From: Pseudomonas sp. Fl4BN1 | Lineage (GTDB): Bacteria; Pseudomonadota; Gammaproteobacteria; Pseudomonadales; Pseudomonadaceae | Length of the DNA stretch: 64,000 nt | Direction of reading: 5' to 3' | NCBI RefSeq assembly: GCF_009908285.1 | Contig: NZ_JAAARM010000026.1 | Coordinates: 34,599-98,598 of the forward strand | Shown here: positions 24,621 to 32,973 of the stretch, piece after piece | Numbering within the stretch: position 1 is the stretch's first letter | Layout of the letters: every line of letters begins with the position of its first letter | The notes under the pieces: generated by a model | Database searches by the model: none | What the model was told of the DNA's origin: nothing | Seen by the model: only the letters and a program-made list of their open reading frames with translations | Program-made: the position numbers and the translations under genes

Positions 24621-25535
24621 TCAGGCGTGGGGCGCGCGTTGGCGTGTGGTGGCAAGCACTGCGCCGGCGATGATGAGTACCGCGGGTATCAGCAGGATCG
24701 GGCTGGCGTGGGTCTGGCCGACCAGAATCAGCAACAGGGTGGAGAACAGTGGCGCGAGATAGGACAGGGCGCCGAGACTCGCCAGGTTGCCGTGCTTGGT
24801 GGCGTGATCCCAGGCGAAGAACGCCAGGCCAACCGGGCCCAGGCCGAGGCCGATGATGGCCGCCCATTGGCTGGAATCGGGCTGGATCGTGGTTTCGAAG
24901 GCCAGGTGACAGAGCAACCCGGCCACGGCCACCAGGCCGCAGATGCCGCCGATGATGCTGCTGGGGACGTTGTTGAAGCGTCGATTGACCACCGAATAGC
25001 TGGACCACACCAGCGCGCAGAGCAACGCCGCGGCATAACCGGCGACTGGCATTTCGGCGACGCTGGCCTGTGACCGTTGCAGCATGATGAACGCGGTTCC
25101 GGCGAGTCCCAGGATCGCGCCCAGCAGCTGCCGTTGGCGCAGCGCCTGGCCGCCGGCGACGCCCGCCAGCAACACGATCAGGAGGGGCCAGAGGTAGGCG
25201 ATCAGGCTCGCCTCGGCAGGGGGCGCGGCCTTGAGGGCGAAAAAATACAGGGCGTGGTAGGCAAAGATGCCCAGGAAACCTGTCGCCCAGACTTTCCAGG
25301 GCTGGCGCCAGCCGTGAAACCCTGCGGCACCACGCAGGCCGAGAATGCCCAGGCTGGCGAGAAAGGCCACGGCAAAGCTTAACGCCAGCAATTCAAAAGG
25401 CGGAATGCCCGAGGTAAAGGTGGTGAGCAAAGCCAGGCAGGACCACAGGAATACCGCAATCACGCCAATCGCCGTTGCGGAACCGGCGCTCCTGATAGTG
25501 GTGGTTGTCTTGGAAGGTGTTGTCGTGTGTGTCAT
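24621..25535 (-). CDS. EamA/DMT-family exporter (YddG-like)
   Basis: A 304-residue inner-membrane transporter with ten membrane segments and two EamA repeats (FLWSCLALLTTFTSGIPPFELL in the first; LCALVWSSYSVVNRRF in the second). It resembles YddG, an exporter of aromatic amino acids, in length and in the AEASLIAYLWPLLIVLL block. It precedes the radical SAM gene by 29 bp and very probably exports its product or a related metabolite. An inverted repeat and a 7-codon frame lie directly over its start. Confidence 0.88.
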   Translation of the reverse strand: MTHTTTPSKTTTTIRSAGSATAIGVIAVFLWSCLALLTTFTSGIPPFELLALSFAVAFLASLGILGLRGAAGFHGWRQPWKVWATGFLGIFAYHALYFFALKAAPPAEASLIAYLWPLLIVLLAGVAGGQALRQRQLLGAILGLAGTAFIMLQRSQASVAEMPVAGYAAALLCALVWSSYSVVNRRFNNVPSSIIGGICGLVAVAGLLCHLAFETTIQPDSSQWAAIIGLGLGPVGLAFFAWDHATKHGNLASLGALSYLAPLFSTLLLILVGQTHASPILLIPAVLIIAGAVLATTRQRAPHA

Positions 25536-25566
25536 GAGCCCCGTCCGATGAGCATTTCGGAACGGG
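25532..25566 (-). promoter_or_regulatory. Leader hairpin with 7-codon upstream frame over the EamA start
   Basis: CCCCGTCCGA (25539-25548) and TCGGAACGGGG (25556-25566) form a stem, with one bulged base, immediately before the EamA ATG. On the minus strand a mini-frame MLIGRGS runs from 25555 to 25532 and its stop overlaps the EamA start as ATGA. The only G-rich ribosome site lies in the stem. This could be a translational attenuator. No ribosome site for the mini-frame is evident. Confidence 0.4.
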
Positions 25567-25635
25567 GATGATAGAAAGGATGGTCAGGCGAGTATTGATC
25601 GGTGCTGCCGGATATTTGTTCCAGACTGCAGGTTT

Positions 25636-26412
25636 TCAGTAGGCCCTGGAGCACCTTCGCGCGGATGCCGGGGTCAAGTCATGGCTTTTCTTCAGCGCAT
25701 GGTTCAACGCGCTCTGGTCGGCGTAGCCCACCCGGTGGGCGATATCGGTGATCGACAATTGAGTGTCGCGCAGCAGATCCATGGCCAGGTTCAAGCGCAA
25801 GCGAGTCACATGCGCGAAAGGGGTGGTTCTCAGGTGCTGCTCGAAGAGGATGTACAAGCGTCGTTCGCTGGTGCCCGAGATGCGGGCGATCTCTGAGGCG
25901 GTCAGGTGGCTGTCGAGGTTGTTTTCGATATGGGTCAGAGCCCTGGCCAGGGTGAATTGCCCATGATCGGGGGTGTTGCTGTGGGGTTGTACCAGGGACG
26001 ACATCAGCAAGGTGCTCCAGGACTGAGCGACCTCGGGTGAACTGGTCAGCAACGGCGCGCTGCGCGTCGCGTAGTCAAGCAGATGACGGATCTCCGGCCT
26101 CACCGGAAAGAAGCTCTTTTCATTCAGCCGCTTGATGGTTTCTGCTTCAGTGTTGTGCGTACTGGCAGACGGAAGGGGTACATCGAGTACCAGGAAGGTA
26201 TTGGTGGTATTGGCGGAAAAGGCGTGGGGGGCTCCGGCGGGAATGATCACACCCTGGCTCCAGTCGACTTTGCCGCCGCGGCCATCGACCTCTATTTCCA
26301 TCGAGCCGGACTGCGGTAGGACTATCTGGTGGTAGTCGTGATCATGCAGTTCGACCTGACCTGAGTAAGATCGCAGGGCCAGTGAAGCCTTCTGTGTATC
26401 CGTATTGCCCAT
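25636..26412 (-). CDS. AraC-family regulator with cupin domain
   Basis: The 258-residue regulator has an N-terminal cupin ligand domain (VELHDHDYHQIVLPQSGSM, GVIIPAGAPHAF) and a C-terminal AraC domain with two HTHs (LTASEIARISGTSERRLYIL; ITDIAHRVGYADQSALNHAL). The ATG at 26412 has GGAAGAG upstream and is preferred over one at 26448. It is the first gene of the three-gene set with the EamA exporter and radical SAM enzyme, 100 bp upstream of the former, and is probably their activator. Confidence 0.88.
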   Translation of the reverse strand: MGNTDTQKASLALRSYSGQVELHDHDYHQIVLPQSGSMEIEVDGRGGKVDWSQGVIIPAGAPHAFSANTTNTFLVLDVPLPSASTHNTEAETIKRLNEKSFFPVRPEIRHLLDYATRSAPLLTSSPEVAQSWSTLLMSSLVQPHSNTPDHGQFTLARALTHIENNLDSHLTASEIARISGTSERRLYILFEQHLRTTPFAHVTRLRLNLAMDLLRDTQLSITDIAHRVGYADQSALNHALKKSHDLTPASARRCSRAY

Positions 26413-26516
26413 CACGCTCTTCCGTAAGACTAATTGTGCCTGATGCATGATGCATGAGTGCTTGAGCCCTGCGCCAGTGTCTGGTTGCCAGGGCGAGCGG
26501 TCATTTCATGCCGCGC

Positions 26517-27299
26517 TCAACGACGCTGTTCGGCCTGTGCCTCACCCGTGTGCTGAAGCAACAAGTGCTTGCTCAACAGCAACACCAGCATCGACACCGC
26601 CACCCCCAGCATAAAAGCCCCCAGCCCCATCCTCGGCAGGGCCAGCGCCAGCACCAGGCAGAACGCCGCGAAGGAATACAGGCCGGTGGTCAGGGCGCGC
26701 AGCAAGACGGTGGTGAAGGCCACCCCGTGACTGCGATGGGAGAACACCGCCAGCACGCTGCCGAGCACCGGGAACACCGCGAGCATGCCGCTCCAGCGTT
26801 CGCCAACGGTACTGGCCAGCAGGGTCACGGCCAGGGTCAGCAGGGCACCGGCGAGCATGCGGTATGGCAGTTTGTCGGGCTTGGCGGCGGAGCTGGTGGG
26901 CAGGGTGCCTACCCGGGGAAACGCCCGGGGTGCCAGCAACAGGGCGCTGGCGGCGCAGAGCAGGGAGAAGCCCAGGGACGCCGGGAACTGGGCGATGACC
27001 GCCGCCAGCAGCACCCAGACCAGGCAGGCGATGCTCAAGGCGCCGGGCCAGGCCAGGGTTTGCGCGGCATGGCAGTAGGCGACGCTGAAGGCGACCATGG
27101 CGAACAACGCAGACAAGGCCGCCACCGCCGCATGGGTGGCGAACAGCGGGCCTTGTTCCAGGGCAAGAAACAGCAGGATCGGTCCCACCACCACCGGAAA
27201 CCCGGCCAGCCAGCCCGCGACATTGGGGCCCCAGCGCTTGCTCGCCAGGGAGATCAACAGCAGGAATCCTGGAACCGTCAGCAGTTTCAACAGCAGCAT
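26517..27299 (-). CDS. Hypothetical multi-pass membrane protein
   Basis: A 260-residue protein with about eight to nine membrane segments spread over its length (MLLLKLLTVPGFLLLISLAS at the start; LGAFMLGVAVSMLVLLLSKH near the end). Basic-residue placement suggests an inner-membrane protein. I do not recognise the family; it could be a small transporter. A start at 27299 fits the first hydrophobic segment. Confidence 0.75.
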   Translation of the reverse strand: MLLLKLLTVPGFLLLISLASKRWGPNVAGWLAGFPVVVGPILLFLALEQGPLFATHAAVAALSALFAMVAFSVAYCHAAQTLAWPGALSIACLVWVLLAAVIAQFPASLGFSLLCAASALLLAPRAFPRVGTLPTSSAAKPDKLPYRMLAGALLTLAVTLLASTVGERWSGMLAVFPVLGSVLAVFSHRSHGVAFTTVLLRALTTGLYSFAAFCLVLALALPRMGLGAFMLGVAVSMLVLLLSKHLLLQHTGEAQAEQRR

Positions 27300-27706
27300 G
27301 GGCGCACTCGGCGGATGAACGGTGCGCCACGCTAGCATCCAAATGCACCGTTGGCGCGTATCTAGGGGCAATCCAGGGCTGGAAGATGAATTTCAGTCTG
27401 GCTTTTTCTTGTACCTGGACAGGGCAGCTGAATGGTTTTTGTATAAGTTTTTTCACAGGGAAGGATTTTTTTCGGCAGTTAGTTGTACAAAAATAAATTA
27501 TTCGTATAGGTTTTTATGTGGGGTGGTGTTCAACCTGACCAGGACGTTGCTTGGTTAGCGGCCACCGCTCCCGCCCTTTTGGACCTGAGGTCAAGCCCAA
27601 GTTGAACAGGGGCTGGGTCAGTTGAGTAATCGGCCACCTTGGGTCCGCCAATTCCTGGCGCCGGCAGGCCTCTGTCTGCCGCGCCAGCCTGTTGGAGACC
27701 CGCGCC
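27300..27706. promoter_or_regulatory. AT-rich intergenic region with TGTAYA boxes
   Basis: No gene is seen over 407 bp. The stretch 27400-27515 is strikingly AT-rich for this genome and holds TGTATA at 27440-27445, TGTACA at 27484-27489 and CGTATA at 27503-27508. TGTAYA pairs are the half-sites I recall for LitR/PplR light- and B12-responsive MerR regulators, which control genes of this downstream type in Pseudomonas. Spacing is 13 rather than 12 bp, so this is tentative. Confidence 0.35.
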
Positions 27707-27826
27707 ATGCACGATCCTCTCTCCGGGCATTGCCACCGGCTGCTCCAGAGCCTCGGTAAAGACCCGAACCGTGACTCCCGCAGCGCCAGCCCGGTGTTTG
27801 CTCCGCTGCTGCGCAGGTATCCCTGA
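27707..27826 (+). CDS. Possible 39-residue leader or remnant ORF
   Basis: ATG at 27707 has GGAG nine bases upstream, and the frame stops directly against the ATG of the next gene (TGAATG). The peptide begins MHDPLSGHCHRLLQSLGKDP. It may be a translationally coupled leader or the end of a degraded gene. I see no family match. Confidence 0.3.
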   Translation: MHDPLSGHCHRLLQSLGKDPNRDSRSASPVFAPLLRRYP

Positions 27827-28354
27827 ATGAATCACACAGCGCGGCTGACGGCGGTTCGCTGGATGTGGCTGCTGGTGCTGTTCAGCGCCACCGCCAGCGC
27901 CGGCTGGCAACAGGCGCTGCCCAACGCCCAAGTGCTGGGCAGCGGGGAGTTCAGCTGGTTTGGTTTCAAGGTCTATAGCGCGCGGCTCTGGGGCACCGCC
28001 AAGCCACTGGCGGCCGACAGCCCCTTTGCCCTGGAACTGACCTACCAGCGCAACATCAGTCGCGACGAACTGGTGCAGACCAGCCTCGATGAAATCCAGC
28101 GCCTGTCCGGCGCAAACGTCAGCGCGGCCCAGCTCAAGGATTGGCAGGCGCAGATGCAGCAGGCCTTTGTCGATGTCGAGCCGGGCCGGAAGATCATCGG
28201 CGTGTTCTTGCCCGGTCGCGGCGTGCAGTTCTTTGTCGACCAGCGCTTGCAGCACACGGTCAACGATGAGGCTTTCGCCCGGGCGTTCTTCGCCATCTGG
28301 CTCGACCCGCGCACGCGCAATCCGCAATTGCGTACCCAACTGCTGGGCCAGTAA
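27827..28354 (+). CDS. Chalcone isomerase-like exported protein
   Basis: The 175-residue protein has a signal peptide (MNHTARLTAVRWMWLLVLFSATASA) and blocks of the bacterial chalcone-isomerase-like family: LGSGEFSWFGFKVYSARLWG, FALELTYQRNISRDELVQTS and KIIGVFLPGRGVQFF. Plant-type catalysis is not implied; the fold binds fatty acids in related proteins. The neighbouring DUF3833 lipoprotein is its usual partner in Pseudomonas, where the pair often accompanies membrane-lipid or light-stress genes. The gene is periplasmic. Confidence 0.85.
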   Translation: MNHTARLTAVRWMWLLVLFSATASAGWQQALPNAQVLGSGEFSWFGFKVYSARLWGTAKPLAADSPFALELTYQRNISRDELVQTSLDEIQRLSGANVSAAQLKDWQAQMQQAFVDVEPGRKIIGVFLPGRGVQFFVDQRLQHTVNDEAFARAFFAIWLDPRTRNPQLRTQLLGQ

Positions 28355-28378
28355 CGGCTGCGGCGCAGGAGATCATCG

Positions 28379-28906
28379 ATGCTCAAGAATGGCTTGCTGG
28401 TGTTGTGCCTGCTGCTGGCCGCGTGCAGCGGCCAGGACGTCAAGCAGTACCGCAACGAAAACCCGCAGCTCGAACTGCGCCAGTTCTTCAGTGGCCGGGT
28501 GCAAGCCTGGGGTTTGTTCCAGAAACGCTCCGGCGAGGTGCTGAAGCGCTTCCATGTGCAGATCGACAGCCGCAGCGAAGGTGAGGCATTCATCATGCAC
28601 GAGGCCTTCACCTACAGCGACGGCAGCCGGCAAGTCCGGGTCTGGACCTTGCGCCCGGCGGGCCCGGGCCTGTGGCGTGGCACCGCCGACGATGTGGTCG
28701 GCGAAGCCCTGGGGGAAGTCTCCGGCAATACCCTGCACTGGCGTTACGTGCTCAACCTGCCGGTGGAAGGCAAGACCTACCAAGTGCACTTCGACGACTG
28801 GATGTACCTGCTGGATGAGAACACCCTGGCCAATCGTTCCTACATGACCAAGCTGGGTGTCGAGCTGGGGCAGGTGACCTTGTTCTTCCGCCGCCAGCCC
28901 GATTGA
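28379..28906 (+). CDS. DUF3833 family lipoprotein
   Basis: A 175-residue lipoprotein precursor with lipobox LLLAACSG (Cys19). The mature domain has FFSGRVQAWGLFQKRSGEVLKRF and LNLPVEGKTYQVHFDDWMYL, the DUF3833 signature as I recall it. It begins 24 bp after the chalcone isomerase-like gene and is surely co-transcribed. Function unknown; an envelope role alongside its partner is likely. Confidence 0.85.
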   Translation: MLKNGLLVLCLLLAACSGQDVKQYRNENPQLELRQFFSGRVQAWGLFQKRSGEVLKRFHVQIDSRSEGEAFIMHEAFTYSDGSRQVRVWTLRPAGPGLWRGTADDVVGEALGEVSGNTLHWRYVLNLPVEGKTYQVHFDDWMYLLDENTLANRSYMTKLGVELGQVTLFFRRQPD

Positions 28907-28924
28907 TCCGGGCCCCCTCGGGTG

Positions 28925-29386
28925 TCAGGACGGGTCGTCGAGAAAGCGCCCGCGGTGATCGGGACTGGGCAGCAGGCACATGTCATAGCGGCCAAACAGT
29001 CGGTAGCGGTTGCGCGCGATGCGGTCGTAGCCCCAGTCCCGCAGCGGCCGCGGAATCCACTGCAACAGGCGCAACCAGCACCAGGGGGCGGGGAGCAGGG
29101 CCATCAGGCGGATAAACGCCGTGGAACGCTGGGACAGGTGCTGGCCTTCGATCAGCACCACGCTGTCGAACTGCTCGGTGGACAGGCCGAACCAGGCCAG
29201 CAGTGCCTGGCCTTGGGGCGATTGCACCGAGGCCAGCTTGATCCGTCGCTGGCGGTCGTGGCGGATGACAAAACGCACCGAGGCATTGCACAGCTTGCAC
29301 ACCCCGTCGAACAACAGCACCCGGTCACCGGGTTGCAGGAAAGGCGGCAGCGTATCGTCTGCCGGGGGCTTCGCAGTGCTGTTCAC
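28925..29386 (-). CDS. DCC-family thiol-disulfide oxidoreductase-like protein (DUF393)
   Basis: A 153-residue protein with the DCC motif in LLFDGVCKLCNASVRFVIRHD, where DGVCKLC gives a CxxC pair. YDRIARNRYRLFGR follows. DUF393 proteins have a thioredoxin-like fold and are presumed redox proteins. It is convergent with the DUF3833 gene and divergent from the Nramp gene. Confidence 0.88.
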   Translation of the reverse strand: MNSTAKPPADDTLPPFLQPGDRVLLFDGVCKLCNASVRFVIRHDRQRRIKLASVQSPQGQALLAWFGLSTEQFDSVVLIEGQHLSQRSTAFIRLMALLPAPWCWLRLLQWIPRPLRDWGYDRIARNRYRLFGRYDMCLLPSPDHRGRFLDDPS

Positions 29387-29543
29387 AGGGCAACCTTGGA
29401 TAAGGAAACGATGCCTGGCAGCGCGTTGCTGCGGGCGTTGTAGTTGCGCAGCATACGCGCCCTGGCGGAAAAAATTCAGGCTTGGGTGCTTTCGCTGAAA
29501 CCTTTAAGCTGGGCCCTTGCGCCCATTCGTCCTGGAAGCACGT

Positions 29544-30863
29544 GTGAAATTCAGCCTGCCGAAAATAGCCACCGCACCCTTCTGCCCGCCGGAAGTGGCG
29601 GGCTCCGTGTCCGTCGATCCCGGCGCCTCGCTGTTCAAGCGCCTGCTGCGTTTCGCTGGGCCCGGGCTGTTGATTTCCATCGGCTACATGGACCCCGGCA
29701 ACTGGGCCACGGCGATCGAGGCCGGTTCACGCTACGGCTACAACCTGCTGTTTGTGGTGCTGCTGGCGAGCCTGGCCGGGATGGCCGTGCAATGCCTGTG
29801 TTCACGCCTGGGAATTGCCACCGGCCGCGACCTGGCCCAGCTCTGTCGCGAGCGCTACAGCACCCGTTCAGCGCGCACCCAGTGGCTGCTGGCGGAGGTC
29901 TCGATCATCGCCACTGACCTGGCGGAAGTGCTCGGTTGCGCCCTGGCCTTCCACCTGTTGCTGGGGGTGTCCCTGAGCACCGGGATCGTCATCACCGCCT
30001 TCGACACGCTGCTGGTGCTGGCCTTGCAGAACCGCGGTTTTCGCCGGCTGGAAGCGATCATGCTAGCGCTGGTGGCGACCATCGGCGTGTGCTTCTTCAT
30101 CGAACTGTGGCTGATCAAACCCTACTGGCCGGACGTGGCCCGGGGCTTTACGCCGTCGCTCTCGGCCATCAGCGATGCTGCGCCACTCTACCTGGCGATC
30201 GGCATCCTTGGCGCCACGGTGATGCCGCATAACCTTTACCTGCACACCTCCATCGTGCAGACCCGCTTGGTCGGCCAGGACCTGGCCAGCCGCGCCGATG
30301 CGATCAAGCTGGCGCGGATCGACACCATCGGCTCGCTGTCCCTGGCGCTGCTGGTCAATGCGGCAATCCTGATCCTCGCCGCCGCGGCCTTCCACAACAC
30401 CGGGCACAGCGACGTGGTGGAGATCCAGGATGCCTACCACCTGCTGGACCCGCTGGTGGGCGGCGCCCTGGCCAGCGTGCTGTTCGGCGTTGCCCTGCTG
30501 GCCTCGGGGCAGAGCTCGACCTTCACCGGCACCATTGCTGGCCAGGTGATCATGGAGGGTTACCTCGACCTGCGGATTCCCTGCTGGCAGCGGCGCCTGA
30601 TCACCCGGGGCCTGGCGCTGATCCCGGCGTTCATCGGCGTCTGGCTGCTGGGCGATGGCGCCGTCGGCCAACTGCTGGTCCTGAGCCAGGTGGTACTCAG
30701 CCTGCAACTGCCGTTCGCTCTGTACCCGCTGATCCGCATGACCAACGACCCGCGCCTGATGGGCGAATTCGTCAACCGCTGGCCGACCCGGGTCCTGGCC
30801 TGGAGCCTGTTCGCCATCATCAGCGCGGCCAACGCCTGGCTGATCCTGCAACTGGCCCTGTAG
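29544..30863 (+). CDS. mntH: Nramp-family divalent metal transporter (MntH)
   Basis: The 439-residue transporter has 11 membrane segments and both metal-site motifs: DPGNW in SIGYMDPGNWATAIEAG (TM1) and MPHN in GATVMPHNLYLHTS (TM6). MntH imports Mn(II), and some Fe(II), by proton symport. I prefer the GTG at 29544 (reads VKFSLPKI); a TTG at 29517 is possible but unusual. No clear MntR box was seen in the short upstream region. Confidence 0.9.
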   Translation: MKFSLPKIATAPFCPPEVAGSVSVDPGASLFKRLLRFAGPGLLISIGYMDPGNWATAIEAGSRYGYNLLFVVLLASLAGMAVQCLCSRLGIATGRDLAQLCRERYSTRSARTQWLLAEVSIIATDLAEVLGCALAFHLLLGVSLSTGIVITAFDTLLVLALQNRGFRRLEAIMLALVATIGVCFFIELWLIKPYWPDVARGFTPSLSAISDAAPLYLAIGILGATVMPHNLYLHTSIVQTRLVGQDLASRADAIKLARIDTIGSLSLALLVNAAILILAAAAFHNTGHSDVVEIQDAYHLLDPLVGGALASVLFGVALLASGQSSTFTGTIAGQVIMEGYLDLRIPCWQRRLITRGLALIPAFIGVWLLGDGAVGQLLVLSQVVLSLQLPFALYPLIRMTNDPRLMGEFVNRWPTRVLAWSLFAIISAANAWLILQLAL

Positions 30864-30937
30864 GAGCCGGCTTGCCGGCGAAGGGGCCGCTGCGCCTTGT
30901 GCCAGTCTTGCTGGCGCCTACGCTGGCCAGCCGGCGC
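30862..30937. repeat. REP-type palindromic sequence
   Basis: TAGGAGCCGGCTTGCCGGCG starts at the mntH stop and is followed by a second, diverged inverted copy (CTTGCTGGCG near 30908). It fills the convergent gap between mntH and a LysR gene, typical of Pseudomonas REP doublets, and may stabilise or terminate both transcripts. Confidence 0.7.
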
Positions 30938-31894
30938 CTAGGGGGCGGGTGTGGGCGCGGGGCGGCGCTCCCAGTACGGCTCCGGGCCGAACTTCTCGAC
31001 GAAGAAATCGATCACCGTGCGCACTTTCACCGAGAGTCGCCGGCTGCCGGGCCAGAGGGCGGCAATCTGTTGCGGTTCCAGGCTGGTGGCCACGTCGAAG
31101 TCTTCGAACAGCGCCACCAGCCGGCCCTGGTGCAGGGCTTCGCCAATCAGCCAGGAAGGGAACATCACCAGCCCCAGGCCCTGTTCGGCGGCCTGGGTCA
31201 GGGTGTCGGCGTGGTTGCTGGTCAGCGGGCCCTTGACGCTGTAGGGCGTCCAGTCTTCCCGGCCTTGGCGGAAGAACCAGCGCTGCTGGCCGGTCTCGCC
31301 CTTGTAGGCCAGGCATTGGTGCTGGTGCAGCTGCTCCGGGTGTTGCGGGGTGCCGTGCCGGGCCAGGTAGGCCGAGCTGGCCGCCACTCGGTAGCGCTGG
31401 GGAGCCAGCAGGCGCGCCTGCATCGAGGAGTCTTCCAGGGTGCCAATGCGAAACAGCAGGTCGGTGCCGTCCTGCAGGGGGTCGATGTAGCTGTCGGTCT
31501 GCTGGATATCCAGTTGCAGCTTCGGGTAGCGCCCGTGCAGTTCGCCGAGCCAGGGTGACAGGTGCAGTTGGCCAAAGACCACCGGGGCGTTGATCCGCAC
31601 CAGCCCGGCCGGTTCGTCCTGCTGCTCTTGCAGCGCTTGCTCGGCTTCCTCCCACTGCGCCAGCACCCGCCGCGCATGGTGCCCCAGCAGGCGCCCGGCC
31701 TCGGTGGGGCTGACGGCGCGGGTATGGCGGTAGAGCAACTGCTGTCCCAGGGCTTGTTCCATCAGTTGGATCTGCCGTGAGATGGAGGAGGGCGCCAGCC
31801 CCTCGCGGCGCGCCACGGCGGAGAAGCTGCCCTGGTCGAGCACCGCGATAAACAGACGCAGGGCCTTGAAGCCGAGATCGTTGAAGCCGTGCAT
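30938..31894 (-). CDS. LysR-family transcriptional regulator
   Basis: A 318-residue LysR protein: HTH in LRLFIAVLDQGSFSAVARREGLAPSSISRQIQLMEQALGQQLLYR and a standard substrate domain (AYLARHGTPQHPEQL, GLGLVMFPSWLIGEAL). I use the ATG at 31894 (MHGFNDLG); an in-frame ATG upstream would add 24 atypical residues. It is divergent from a pair of YdcZ-type transporter genes and probably controls them. TTTTGCGCAAAA at 31914-31925 lies between. Confidence 0.9.
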   Translation of the reverse strand: MHGFNDLGFKALRLFIAVLDQGSFSAVARREGLAPSSISRQIQLMEQALGQQLLYRHTRAVSPTEAGRLLGHHARRVLAQWEEAEQALQEQQDEPAGLVRINAPVVFGQLHLSPWLGELHGRYPKLQLDIQQTDSYIDPLQDGTDLLFRIGTLEDSSMQARLLAPQRYRVAASSAYLARHGTPQHPEQLHQHQCLAYKGETGQQRWFFRQGREDWTPYSVKGPLTSNHADTLTQAAEQGLGLVMFPSWLIGEALHQGRLVALFEDFDVATSLEPQQIAALWPGSRRLSVKVRTVIDFFVEKFGPEPYWERRPAPTPAP

Positions 31895-31913
31895 GGGGCG
31901 ATCCTGCTGTGCG

Positions 31914-31925
31914 TTTTGCGCAAAA
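31914..31925. promoter_or_regulatory. Perfect 12-bp palindrome in the LysR/YdcZ divergent promoter
   Basis: TTTTGCGCAAAA lies 20 bp upstream of the LysR start and 83 bp upstream of the first transporter gene. A further partial copy of the half-site (TATCGCAAAG) follows near 31950. It is a candidate LysR binding site. Confidence 0.45.
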
Positions 31926-32007
31926 GTGTTGTCGGTATGCTCCCATTTATCGCAAAGCTCGTGCAATCGATAATGCCGGCCATTCCTTGATGTCGAGCAG
32001 GTGTTGC

Positions 32008-32511
32008 ATGTCCTCTGAAGCTATAGAAGTAGCGCTGCCGAACCCGCCGGCGAGCGCTGTACCCGCTGCCGGCTGGCGGCGCCTGATGCTGTTGCCGCTG
32101 GTGATCCTGGCGGGCATGGGGCTGTCGGTGGAAGCCGGTTTGCTGGGCCCGTTGGGCACCCAGGTCGGGCATCTGTGGGCGACCCTGAGCATCTTCGGCG
32201 TGGGCACGGCGCTGCTGTTGCTGCTGCTGTTGTTCAGCGGCCCGCAGCCGGGCCCAGCCTTCAGCCAGTTGCCGCGCTGGCAGTTGCTGGGCGGGGTGCT
32301 GGGGCCGATCTACGTGGTGGTGCTGACCTTGGCCACGCCCTATATCGGCATTGCCATGACCATGATCGCGATCCTCTCCGGGCAGGTGGGCAAAAGCGTG
32401 CTGATCGACCATTTCGGCTGGTTCGGCAGCACCCGCAAACCGGTCAATGCCGAGCGCTGGCTGGCCCTGGCGCTGATTGTGCTGGCCCTGATCCTGATTG
32501 CCCGAGGTTGA
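32008..32511 (+). CDS. YdcZ/DUF606 half-size DMT transporter subunit 1
   Basis: A 167-residue membrane protein with five hydrophobic segments and the family block LTLATPYIGIAMTMIAILSGQ, then KSVLIDHFGWFGS. DUF606 proteins are half-length DMT transporters that occur as tandem pairs and are assumed to form heterodimers. ATG 32008 has AGCAGG seven bases upstream; ATG 31990 in the same frame is an alternative. The second half follows after 2 bp. Substrate unknown. Confidence 0.85.
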   Translation: MSSEAIEVALPNPPASAVPAAGWRRLMLLPLVILAGMGLSVEAGLLGPLGTQVGHLWATLSIFGVGTALLLLLLLFSGPQPGPAFSQLPRWQLLGGVLGPIYVVVLTLATPYIGIAMTMIAILSGQVGKSVLIDHFGWFGSTRKPVNAERWLALALIVLALILIARG

Positions 32512-32513
32512 AG

Positions 32514-32966
32514 ATGAATCTGTTGCTATTGCTGGTTGTGGTGGTGGCCGCTGGTGCGGTGCTGAGTGTGCAGGCGGCGATCAATGGCCGCTTGGGGGAA
32601 AGCGTCGGTGTGTTGCGCAGCAGCCTGCTGACCTTTGCCGTGGGCGCCCTGATCACCGGGCTGCTGATCGTGTTTTTCCAGCCGCCCCAGGCCATGAGCC
32701 TGTTGCAAACGCCGAAATGGCAGCTGACTGGCGCGCTGTTCGGTGTGGTCTACATGCTGGTGATGGTGGGCGCGGTGCCCCGGGTCGGCACTGCAGTGGC
32801 CACGGTGGCGGTGATTCTCGGGCAGTTGGGCATGGGCATGCTGATCGACCACTTCGGCTGGTTCGGCAACCCGGCCATCGAGCTGTCCGGCAGCCGCCTG
32901 CTGGCGATGCTGTGCCTGGCGCTGGCGCTGCTGTTCATGTACCGCAGCAGCGTGCGCCGCGCCTGA
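32514..32966 (+). CDS. YdcZ/DUF606 half-size DMT transporter subunit 2
   Basis: A 150-residue, five-segment membrane protein. It shares with its neighbour the sequence block VAVILGQLGMGMLIDHFGWFG (aligned to SGQVGKSVLIDHFGWFG), showing that the two arose by duplication. It starts 2 bp after the stop of subunit 1. The pair presumably forms one transporter, regulated by the divergent LysR protein. Confidence 0.88.
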   Translation: MNLLLLLVVVVAAGAVLSVQAAINGRLGESVGVLRSSLLTFAVGALITGLLIVFFQPPQAMSLLQTPKWQLTGALFGVVYMLVMVGAVPRVGTAVATVAVILGQLGMGMLIDHFGWFGNPAIELSGSRLLAMLCLALALLFMYRSSVRRA

Positions 32967-32973
32967 ACCCGCT

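Noticed and set aside
22789..25008. Longer radical SAM protein starting near 25008
   Set aside because: The extension is antisense-type or out-of-frame sequence over the EamA gene; the ATG at 24591 has a ribosome site and leads into the B12 domain.
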